Shown here one piece after another: positions 6,206-13,301 of a stretch of DNA of 15,159 nucleotides. The stretch spans positions 1-15,159 of the forward strand of contig CAADSV010000192.1 in the NCBI GenBank assembly GCA_900751665.1. The letters run 5' to 3'. The position numbers and the translations under genes were made by a program. This stretch comes from an uncultured Collinsella sp. Lineage in GTDB: Bacteria > Actinomycetota > Coriobacteriia > Coriobacteriales > Coriobacteriaceae. Numbering within the stretch: the stretch's first letter is position 1; each line of letters opens with the position of its first letter. The notes below the pieces were generated by a model. That model ran no database searches and had not been told where the DNA came from. It worked only from the letters and a program-made list of their open reading frames with translations.

Positions 6206-9200
6206 CTAGCGCTTACGGATACCCCAGACCAAGGCTCCGACGCCGGCCATGGCGATAACAAATGCCATGAGCAGTGCGGCGGCCTGCTGGTCACCCGTGG
6301 TGGGCAGGAAACCCTTGACCGTCTTGACGATGTTCGTCACGGTCTTGGGCGTGCCGGGATCGGGCGTCGGCACGGGCGTCTCGGGCTTCTTGTACGTGTT
6401 GTTGAACACGATACCCTCGACGCTCTTGTCGCCCTTGGCAAAGGCGACGCTTGCCTTGAGGCTGCCCTCGCCGTCATCGACCACGTTGACGGTCGCGGTA
6501 AAGACGGACTTGTCGTAGGTCATACCGGCCTCGTCGCCCTTGACCTCGCTGATGGTGTAGACGTGCGTACCGGGCTCGTCGTACTCAAACTTGTCGAAGC
6601 TGATCTTACCGTCGGCATCGTTGGTGACGGTGGACTCGATGCCCTCGCCAACGAGCTTAAAGCTGAACTCGTCCTTCTTGAGCTCGCGTCCCTCGAGCAC
6701 CTTGATGGCGCCGATGGAGACCTGCGTGGGCATGGCGTGATACTTGTTGGTAAAGCCAGCCGACTCGGTGGTTCCCTCGAGCTTGTGCGTCGCGGTCAGC
6801 GTGCCATCGCCGTTGTCAGAGACGGTGGCCACGACGGTGTAGGTCGTACCGTCATAGGTGACGCCCTTGTACAGGCCGAGCGCGTTGGGGCAAGCCTCGC
6901 GCAGCGTGTACGTGTGCGTGCCGGGCGCCTCGTAGCGGATCGGGCTCAGTGTCACAGTGCCGTTGGCGTCGTTGGCGCCGCTTGCGACAACCACGTCGTC
7001 CTCGAGCAGATCAAACGTGAACTCGCCAGCTGCAAGGTCGCGTCCGGTCAGACGCTTGACCGTCTTGACCTGATCGGTCACGGAAGAATCGGTAGGCGCC
7101 ACGCTGTAGGTGTTGGTGAACGTGAAGGCAGCACCGTCGTCGCCTTCGCGCTTGACGCTCAGATGTCCGGTGCCGTCGTCAGTCACGGTATAGGAAACCT
7201 TGCGCGTGGCGTTGGCATCGTTAGTCACGCCAAGGGCGCTGCCGGTCTCGGTTACCGTGTACGTAAAAGTGTGCGAGCGCGGAGCGGTGGGGGCCGCAGG
7301 CTCGGGCTCGTCGGCGTTGGCGTCAGCGTCGGCCTCTTCAGCTTCGGTCTCGTCAGCCTCGTCGGCCTCGGCCTCGTCAGCTTCGTCCGCCTCGGCCTTA
7401 TCGGTCGCATCGTCCGCCACGCCCAGGGCGCGGTTGAGGTCCTCGAGCGTAAAGTGGATCTTGCCAAAGTCCACGTTGCCGGCCGCGTCGTTGGTTGCGG
7501 TCGTGCGCTCGGGCATCGGGGCACCAGCCTCGTCGGCGGTCACGGTAAAGGTGAACTTACCCGTGATGTCGGCCGGGGCCAGGCCCTCGGCAACCTGGAG
7601 CTTCTTAGTACCGGTGAGCGCGGCATCGACGGCCTCGGCGCCGTAGACGTTCTCGAACAAGGGCTCGACGCCGCCGTAGTCGACCGTTGCCGTCAGGGTA
7701 CCGTCACCGTTGTCGACGACGATAACCTTAAAGCCAAAGCTCCACGTTGTAGCGGAAACGCCATTTGGCAGCCCGAATAAATCTTCGTAGGCCGTGTAGT
7801 TAATGGTCCAGGCAAGCTTGCCGTCCTTATCGGTACGATGGGCAAGCCCAGCAGACTCAAGATCGGCAAGCATCTTGGTGTCGTAGTGCAGAGCATCAAA
7901 GCTCACGTGCCCGCCGATATTGGGCTTGAGATTTTCATAACCCACAAGCTCACCCTGATAGGCGATACCGAACCAGAACTCGCCGTCGACCATCGGGCGA
8001 CCGGTCAGGGTCTTGGCGGCAACGACCTGAGCAGCGGTGCCACCAGGCGTGTTGGTCGTAGCGTTATAGCTGTTGACGAACGGAACCACGGCGCTCTCGA
8101 CCGCAGCCGCGCCGGTCTTGTACTCGGTCACCAGCGTGCCCTCGGAACCGCCGGAGACGGTCGTCGTGGCGGTGAGCGTACCGGCGGTGTCGTCGGCGAT
8201 GGCGATCGTCACGGTGCGGACAGCGTCGTCGTAGGTGTAACCCGGCTGGCCGTCGTTCTTCTCGGCCACGGTGTACGTAAAGGTCTTGCCGGCATCAGCC
8301 TGCGTAAATTTGGCCTCATGGCCCGCCAGGATGTCAATCTGACCGACCGTTCCCTCTATCGTTGCAGGGGACTCGAAGTTGTTGGCCCCGGGAAGCAGGC
8401 CAAGTGCGCGAGCCGAATCATCGTCGGCGGGCGTCACGGTAAAGGTGAACTGCCCCTCGGTCATGGGACGTCCGTAGAGGGTCTTGCTGAGCTTGAGGCC
8501 GCCGGCCGCGGCGTAATCGAGCTCAGTGCGGTACGTGTTGGTAAAGCGTCCGTTTTCCTTCTTGGTGACGTTTGCGGTCAGGTTGCCATCGCTGTCCTCG
8601 GTCACGGTCACTTCGGCGGTTGCGACATGCGCGTCATACGTCATACCGACCGTGCTGCCCGCGTTCTCGCGAATCTCGTACTTATAGGTTCCGGCGGCAG
8701 CGTAGTGAATCTTGCCGAACTTGATGGCAGCGATGCCGTCCTTCGCGTCCTTCTTGCTCACGGTTACGGTTGTGGGATTGGGCAGCGGGGCGCCTTCGGA
8801 TGCGGTGATGGTAAAGCTAAACTCGTCCCCATCCGTCCAGTCGCGGCCGCTGATGACCTTGCTCAGGTCAAAGTCGAGCTCTGCATCGAGCGGGGTCACG
8901 CTGTAGGTGTTCTTGAACTCGGCGGGCACGGTACCTTTCAGGACATGCTCGGCCTTGAGGGTGCCGTCGCCGTTGTCCGTGATGGTGGTCTCGATGGTGT
9001 ACTTGGCGTCACTGTAGGTGATGCCCTTGCTGGTGGTTCCGCCGTTGACCTCGCGCAGCGTGTAAGTGTGCTTGCCGGGTTTGTCGTAAGTGATTTTGTC
9101 CATGACAATCGTGCCGTCGGCAGCGTTGGTGCCCTTGGCGACGACCTTGTCGCCCTCGACCAGCTCAAAGGAGAACTCGCCGGCAGCAAGCTCACGCCCG

Positions 9201-12200
9201 GTCAGAACCTTGTTCGCGGTAATCTGGTCGGTGACGCTCGTCTCGACAGGCGTCGCGCTGTAGGTATTGGTGAACGTAAATGCCGCGTTGCCGTCCGGCT
9301 TGCGGGACACGCTCAAATTGCCCTTGCCGTCATCGGTCACGGTGAAGGAAACCTCGCGCGACGGCTTGGCGTCGTTGGTCACGCCAGCGACCTCGCCGGA
9401 CTCGGTCACGGTGTAGGTAAAGGTGTGCTCGCGCTTCCCGGGCTTCTCGCCCAGAGCCTTGTTAAGGTCGTCGAGCGTAAAGGTGATCTTGCCAAAGTCG
9501 ACCTTGCCCTTGGCATCATTGGTCACGCTCGCGTTCGCGGGCATGGGTGCACCCTCTTCACCGGTCACGGTAAAGGTGAACTTGCCGGCAATGTCAGCCG
9601 GGGTCAAGCCGTCGGCGACCTGCAGGTTCTTGATGCCCGCAAGCGATGCCTCGGCAGCATTCGTGGTGTAGGCGTTCTTGAACTCGATACTCTTGACGTC
9701 CTCGGCGCCCTTCAGCTCGTGCGTGGCCACCAGCTGGCCCTTGCCGTTATCGCTGATGGTCGTCACGATGGTGTAGGTCGTATCGTCATAGGTGATGCCG
9801 CCGGCGTCGCCCTTGACCTCGCGCAGCATGTAGGTGTGCTGGCCGATCTCGGTGTACTTGATGGCGCCGAACGTCACCTTGCCGTCGGCGCCGTTTGTAA
9901 CAGTCTCGACAGGCTTAACTTCCTTGTCCGCGATCTCGAGCAGCTCAAAACTGAACTCGACTTCCGCCAAGTCGCGCCCGGTCAGGGACTTGGCCGCGGT
10001 AATCTGGTCGGTAACGCTGGACTCAACAGGATCCGCAGCGTAGACGTTCTTGAACTCGGTCTCACCCGAGGTCACCTTCACGTCAGCGCTCAGTTCGCCC
10101 TTCTTATTGGGCTTCACCGTCACGGTGATCTCCGCGACGTTACCGCTGTAGGCAATGCCGTCAATCGTGGTCCCGGCGTGCTTTTCACTGACCTTGTAGA
10201 CGTACGTGCCAGGTTCGGTGTATTCGATCGTACCGAAGTCGATGGCAGCCTTGCCCTGGGCGTCCAGGTCGGCCTTGCGCACGATCGCAGTCGTAGTCGT
10301 AGGCATCGGGGCACCGTTCTCGGACGTCAGGCCAAACTCAAACGCGTCAGCATTCGTCCGGTCGCGGCCCTCGAGCACCTTGGTCAGACCAAAGCTGGCC
10401 TTGGTTTCTACCGTTGCCGGCGTCATGTCATACGCAAAGCTGATCTTGCCGTTGTTGCCCAGGTAGGAATTGACATGCGTCGCGGTCGCCTTGGCGGACA
10501 CGTTATTCCACTTGGGGTTGAGAACGTCGGTCGCGGTACCAGTGTTGTTGCCGCCCACGCTCTTCTTGGTGGTGTGGAGCTCATCGATAAAGGCCAGGCG
10601 CGCGGTTCCCACGCTAAACGACAGGTTTCCGTCCTTGTCGGCAACTATAGCGCCGTCAAACTTGGCAGCGTCGCCACCGATGAACTCGATGACGGCGGTG
10701 GTGGGCTTGGCCTCGCCGTTCTTGCCCTGCTCCTCAAACTCATCCTTGTAGTAATAGGTGCCTTTCTCTGCCAGTGAATTCTTTGCGGGCTGTGTGCAGT
10801 CCTTGTCCGTGTAAATGGGAGTCTGCTTCTGGAAGTAGTAGTAGCGGTTGGTGTCGGCCGGCTCGAAGGTCGCAACCGTATCGCCCAACGCACCACCGCT
10901 CCACTTGTTCGCAAAAAAGTTCACGGTCTTGGTGCCGTCAACGACGGTCGTATTATGCTCGATGTAATCCTTGAGCCCCGCTACCTTCTCGGGCGTAAAC
11001 AGGTTGTCGAGTGCGACCTTCTTCACGCTCGAGGCATACTTCACCTGGATGGGCTTAACGGTATCGACCGAAAGCTTGCCGTCTACGGTCTTAAAGTGAC
11101 TCAGCGGAATCAACGACGCGGGAATGTTGACCGTTACGATATCGCCCTTCTGGGGATTGTCGTCGCCGGCACGCTGCGCGGTAATGAGCAGGTCTTTTGC
11201 CTTGCCATCGAACTCGTACGTATCGGTCTTGGTTTCTTTGTTGACCGTCTTGCTCGGATTGGTAAACGGCGTGCCGTTGATGACGACCTCGGTGAAGCTG
11301 TCGACCTGCATAAAGTCGCCCAGCTCGTCGGTAAACGTGATGTAGCCGGACTTGGTCTCGTCGTAGCCCTTATGGATTTCGGTCGGATAAGGCGCCTCCG
11401 ATGTGATGGCCTGCGAGATGTCGTCGAAAACCTTCTTGAGCTCTTCGGCATTGGTCGCCGACTTGTAGTAGTCGGCGTTTTCCGCGCGTGCACCATGAGT
11501 ATCCCATGCCGTGGCATTGGGGTAGTTGCTCGAAACGGCCTGCATGAACTTGTTCTCTTTTTGGCTTTTTCCCGAATCCTGGATACCAGCGCTGGGATCC
11601 GCGCCATCAAAGATGCCGATAGTATAAACGGTGGCCTTGCTGTCCTTCATGTTCTTGGCAGCCGCCACGGCAGCGTTAGCAACCGTAGGATCAAACTTGT
11701 CAATTTTCGTTGGCGTGCCGTCGGTAAAGAACACAACAATCTTCTTGGCGTCCGCGCGACCAGAAGTGATACCCTCTGCCAGCTGCAGACCATTGTCGGC
11801 GCGCGTTGCACCAGCGGGTGTAATCTGGGCAATCCTATGCTTAAGAGCTTTCACGTTGCCGCCGGAGCAATCGGTCAGGTCTTTCATAACCTGTGTGTAA
11901 TTGTAGGTGTATCCTCCGTCACGATACGTCTCGTTGCCGATATTGTTGGACGTCTTGCCCGCAAACTTAACGATAGCAACCTTATGCTGCCTATCCACGC
12001 CCTCGATGCCCTCGTTTTGTTTGGCAATGGCGTCGATGAAGCTGCTGGCAGCGCTCTCCAGCGCATCGATGCGCCTGGTGGGATCTCCACCGCCCATCTC
12101 ATGATCCATCGAGCCAGAGGCATCCAGCACCATCACGATGTCGAGCGGCGTGGTAACCGTCACGGTCGAATTAGACGTTGAGGACATCGCCGAAAGCGTA

Positions 12201-12484
12201 GTCACAAAATCTGACGCTTTGTTTTCTCCAGTTGCCTTGACCGTCTTGTCGGTCCAGATTCGACCGACGTTTTGGGTCGTTACCTTATTGCCACCGTGGC
12301 CTGCCGCCCAGATTTCCCAGCGACCGCTGGTGTCGGGGTCGGCGACCTTTCCGGTCATTATCGGTCCGTCCATTCCTGTGCTGGACCTGGCGTTGGCCTC
12401 GGGCAGCATGGCGAATGCTGCGGCTGGCAACACCAGCACTACGGCCAGTATCACCGCCAAGAGACCCCTCGTGTACTTACCCAT
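6206..12484 (-). CDS. Giant LPXTG surface adhesin: VWA domain plus ten pilin-type isopeptide domains
   Basis: This 2092-residue protein is predicted to be secreted and linked to the cell wall by sortase. A signal peptide (about 1-32, hydrophobic core LLAVILAVVLVLPAAAFA) precedes a von Willebrand A domain (about 113-365) with MIDAS motif DASGS (121-125), Thr227 and FTDGT (Asp255), suited to metal-dependent ligand binding. A linker region (366-690) follows, then ten repeats of about 110-170 residues at roughly 697-2031. Each repeat opens with a K-x-L-x-G-R-like strand, has a Y-x-Y-x-x-x-E motif in the middle and closes with F-x-N-x-Y, the Lys/Glu/Asn pattern of Spy0128/FctA intramolecular isopeptide domains. 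LPTTG (2060-2064), a membrane helix and RKR end the protein. AAGGGAG precedes the ATG. The build suggests a stiff stalk presenting the VWA head. The ligand is unknown and no sortase gene lies in the window. Confidence 0.93.
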   Translation of the reverse strand: MGKYTRGLLAVILAVVLVLPAAAFAMLPEANARSSTGMDGPIMTGKVADPDTSGRWEIWAAGHGGNKVTTQNVGRIWTDKTVKATGENKASDFVTTLSAMSSTSNSTVTVTTPLDIVMVLDASGSMDHEMGGGDPTRRIDALESAASSFIDAIAKQNEGIEGVDRQHKVAIVKFAGKTSNNIGNETYRDGGYTYNYTQVMKDLTDCSGGNVKALKHRIAQITPAGATRADNGLQLAEGITSGRADAKKIVVFFTDGTPTKIDKFDPTVANAAVAAAKNMKDSKATVYTIGIFDGADPSAGIQDSGKSQKENKFMQAVSSNYPNATAWDTHGARAENADYYKSATNAEELKKVFDDISQAITSEAPYPTEIHKGYDETKSGYITFTDELGDFMQVDSFTEVVINGTPFTNPSKTVNKETKTDTYEFDGKAKDLLITAQRAGDDNPQKGDIVTVNIPASLIPLSHFKTVDGKLSVDTVKPIQVKYASSVKKVALDNLFTPEKVAGLKDYIEHNTTVVDGTKTVNFFANKWSGGALGDTVATFEPADTNRYYYFQKQTPIYTDKDCTQPAKNSLAEKGTYYYKDEFEEQGKNGEAKPTTAVIEFIGGDAAKFDGAIVADKDGNLSFSVGTARLAFIDELHTTKKSVGGNNTGTATDVLNPKWNNVSAKATATHVNSYLGNNGKISFAYDMTPATVETKASFGLTKVLEGRDRTNADAFEFGLTSENGAPMPTTTTAIVRKADLDAQGKAAIDFGTIEYTEPGTYVYKVSEKHAGTTIDGIAYSGNVAEITVTVKPNKKGELSADVKVTSGETEFKNVYAADPVESSVTDQITAAKSLTGRDLAEVEFSFELLEIADKEVKPVETVTNGADGKVTFGAIKYTEIGQHTYMLREVKGDAGGITYDDTTYTIVTTISDNGKGQLVATHELKGAEDVKSIEFKNAYTTNAAEASLAGIKNLQVADGLTPADIAGKFTFTVTGEEGAPMPANASVTNDAKGKVDFGKITFTLDDLNKALGEKPGKREHTFTYTVTESGEVAGVTNDAKPSREVSFTVTDDGKGNLSVSRKPDGNAAFTFTNTYSATPVETSVTDQITANKVLTGRELAAGEFSFELVEGDKVVAKGTNAADGTIVMDKITYDKPGKHTYTLREVNGGTTSKGITYSDAKYTIETTITDNGDGTLKAEHVLKGTVPAEFKNTYSVTPLDAELDFDLSKVISGRDWTDGDEFSFTITASEGAPLPNPTTVTVSKKDAKDGIAAIKFGKIHYAAAGTYKYEIRENAGSTVGMTYDAHVATAEVTVTEDSDGNLTANVTKKENGRFTNTYRTELDYAAAGGLKLSKTLYGRPMTEGQFTFTVTPADDDSARALGLLPGANNFESPATIEGTVGQIDILAGHEAKFTQADAGKTFTYTVAEKNDGQPGYTYDDAVRTVTIAIADDTAGTLTATTTVSGGSEGTLVTEYKTGAAAVESAVVPFVNSYNATTNTPGGTAAQVVAAKTLTGRPMVDGEFWFGIAYQGELVGYENLKPNIGGHVSFDALHYDTKMLADLESAGLAHRTDKDGKLAWTINYTAYEDLFGLPNGVSATTWSFGFKVIVVDNGDGTLTATVDYGGVEPLFENVYGAEAVDAALTGTKKLQVAEGLAPADITGKFTFTVTADEAGAPMPERTTATNDAAGNVDFGKIHFTLEDLNRALGVADDATDKAEADEADEAEADEADETEAEEADADANADEPEPAAPTAPRSHTFTYTVTETGSALGVTNDANATRKVSYTVTDDGTGHLSVKREGDDGAAFTFTNTYSVAPTDSSVTDQVKTVKRLTGRDLAAGEFTFDLLEDDVVVASGANDANGTVTLSPIRYEAPGTHTYTLREACPNALGLYKGVTYDGTTYTVVATVSDNGDGTLTATHKLEGTTESAGFTNKYHAMPTQVSIGAIKVLEGRELKKDEFSFKLVGEGIESTVTNDADGKISFDKFEYDEPGTHVYTISEVKGDEAGMTYDKSVFTATVNVVDDGEGSLKASVAFAKGDKSVEGIVFNNTYKKPETPVPTPDPGTPKTVTNIVKTVKGFLPTTGDQQAAALLMAFVIAMAGVGALVWGIRKR
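6392..10396 (-). repeat. Ten tandem isopeptide-type domain repeats within the adhesin
   Basis: Approximate domain limits in residues are 697-815, 823-940, 945-1075, 1083-1194, 1201-1318, 1323-1473, 1483-1614, 1621-1793, 1801-1915 and 1921-2031. The predicted cross-linking Lys residues are 702, 832, 952, 1092, 1209, 1334, 1491, 1627, 1810 and 1928. The partner Asn residues are 813, 937, 1073, 1192, 1316, 1471, 1612, 1791, 1913 and 2029. A mid-domain Glu can be placed in all ten, least clearly in the seventh. Domains 3-4 closely resemble domains 8-9, which points to duplication of a two-domain block. Confidence 0.85.
7280..7411 (-). repeat. Acidic Glu/Asp/Ala low-complexity insert inside domain 8
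   Basis: Residues about 1692-1735 of the adhesin are an ADE-rich run (EADEADEAEADEADETEAEE and onward), ending in a Pro/Ala stretch. It interrupts domain 8 where the related domain 3 has only a short loop (GEKPGK). The DNA is built from short repeats resembling GCCTCGTCG, so its length may vary by slippage while staying in frame. Confidence 0.8.
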
Positions 12485-12660
12485 CGTGTCTCCCTTCTCG
12501 CGGTCTCAGACCTTGCATCAGCCTAAAGTTACGAAATGAGACACAATTAGGGCAGGTGACACACGTTCCAGATTTGATTTTGGGCGTGAGACAAATGTCT
12601 CACCAAAGTTGAGACACGAGCGTTTTCGCAGGAAAACGGGTGCGACTCGGAGCCATCAGG
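12485..12660 (-). promoter_or_regulatory. Adhesin upstream region with a TGAGACA motif cluster
   Basis: TGAGACA occurs at 12537-12543, 12587-12593 and 12610-12616 on the plus strand and at 12596-12602 on the minus strand. The two middle copies form a perfect palindrome, GTGAGACA-AA-TGTCTCAC, at 12586-12603. A partial copy GTCTCA (12503-12508) lies within the small palindrome GGTCT-C-AGACC (12502-12512), close to the ribosome binding site. The density in about 130 bp suggests binding sites for a regulator of the adhesin. No clear -10/-35 pair was found. Confidence 0.55.
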
Positions 12661-12662
12661 CA

Positions 12663-12697
12663 AAAATGATCCGTTTTCCTCCGCCCTTGGGGGATCA
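12663..12697 (+). repeat. Second copy of the conserved 35-bp box, preceding hairpin element C
   Basis: It is about 29 of 35 bases identical to 5863-5897. The central changes keep a small palindrome (CCC-TTG-GGG). It also begins with TGATCC (12667-12672) and ends with GGATCA (12692-12697), forming an inverted repeat not preserved in the other copy. It directly adjoins the left flank shared by elements A and C. Confidence 0.65.
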
Positions 12698-12724
12698 ATG
12701 GCTGTTACCGATATGATGCCATTT

Positions 12725-12878
12725 CAAAACTATGCCGGTTTACTACGATAAAAAGAAGGCGTCCGACCACGCGTGGCTTTTTCGCAAAGCTGCAAGCCGT
12801 CTACCTGCGGTTTTGGTTTTACCACATGCGGTGTGGTTAGGAGTAGGCGATTTGTCGTAGTAAACCGGCATAGTTTTG
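12725..12878 (+). repeat. Hairpin element C (154 bp, 24-bp perfect arms extended by a wobble pair)
   Basis: The arms 12725-12748 and 12855-12878 are perfect reverse complements and extend to 12752/12851 through one T:G pair. Arms and outer flanks match element A: the left flank TGATGCCATTT and the right flank beginning TTCG are shared in the same orientation. Between the arms the sequence differs, except for YCNGACCA, TGGTYNGG and the core TCTACCTGCGGTTTTG, which lies on the plus strand here. The total length (154 bp) and inner span (122 bp) equal those of A. A core hairpin pairs 12786-12796 with 12804-12814, with one mismatch, followed by GGTTTT. Confidence 0.85.
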
Positions 12879-12910
12879 TTCGCGGCGGCTCCACCGCGCG
12901 TTTAAGCGCG

Positions 12911-12942
12911 GGGCCGGTGGGGCATTTTTGCCCCACCGGCCC
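12911..12942 (-). terminator. Strong hairpin at the end of the hydrogenase operon
   Basis: A perfect 14-bp GC-rich stem (12911-12924 with 12929-12942) and a four-base loop begin 10 bp after the ferredoxin-subunit stop. On the minus strand it is not followed by a T-run but by a second small hairpin (12894-12911). It may end or stabilise the operon mRNA. Confidence 0.6.
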
Positions 12943-12952
12943 TATTCCAGCT

Positions 12953-13294
12953 CTATTCCGGCTTGGTTTCTACCGTGGGAGTCTTATCCGCCGCAACTGG
13001 AGCACGGGCGGTGTCCATAGTCAGGCAATGTTTGGGGCAGCTCTCGACGCACTCGCCGCACACCACGCAGGCATACGGATCGATCGACCACGTTCCGCCC
13101 TTGCGATCGACCGCGAGCGCGCCCGCCGGGCAACGACGCGCGCACATCCCGCAGCAGATGCACACGTCCATGTCGTTAACGATATGTCCGCGCAAACGCT
13201 CGGGCGCCGCGAGCTTCTCCTGCGGATAGCACACCGTTACCGGCTGCTTGACCATAGAGCCCAAGGCCGTCTTGGCAAATGTCAGCAAACTCAT
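12953..13294 (-). CDS. echF: Ech-type hydrogenase ferredoxin-like subunit, 2x[4Fe-4S] (EchF/HycF/NuoI-like)
   Basis: This 113-residue iron-sulfur subunit should carry electrons between ferredoxin and the small hydrogenase subunit on the cytoplasmic side. Two complete CxxCxxCxxxCP motifs are present, C45-C48-C51-C55 and C76-C79-C82-C86, as in the NuoI/EchF family. The N-terminal stretch (SLLTFAKTALGSMVKQPVTV) resembles the membrane-arm contact helix of this family. A short Ala/Pro/Lys-rich tail follows residue 95. The gene lies 7 bp after the large-subunit stop and is the last gene before a strong hairpin. Its position after NuoC-like and large-subunit genes matches the echD-echE-echF order, which is why the ech symbol is preferred over hyc. 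Confidence 0.85.
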   Translation of the reverse strand: MSLLTFAKTALGSMVKQPVTVCYPQEKLAAPERLRGHIVNDMDVCICCGMCARRCPAGALAVDRKGGTWSIDPYACVVCGECVESCPKHCLTMDTARAPVAADKTPTVETKPE

Positions 13295-13301
13295 GCCGCG
13301 C

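Larger units (their letters stand above)
12485..12952. other. Intergenic region between the adhesin start and the hydrogenase operon end
   Basis: No gene is supported in these 468 bp. From the adhesin outward the region holds the TGAGACA cluster (to about 12616), the conserved 35-bp box (12663-12697), hairpin element C (12725-12878), a small hairpin CCGCGC/GCGCGG (12894-12911) and the strong hydrogenase-end hairpin (12911-12942). The bases between these items show nothing recognisable. Confidence 0.8.

Noticed and set aside
5773..6258. A 161-codon plus-strand open frame across elements A and B
   Set aside because: It crosses two palindromic elements and terminators and enters the adhesin antisense; no start signal or domain.
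7838..10777. A 979-codon plus-strand open frame opposite the adhesin, and a 575-codon one at 6053-7780
   Set aside because: Both lie antisense to a clearly recognisable adhesin. They arise from GC-rich third positions and domain repetition, have no family motifs, and show biased low-quality composition.
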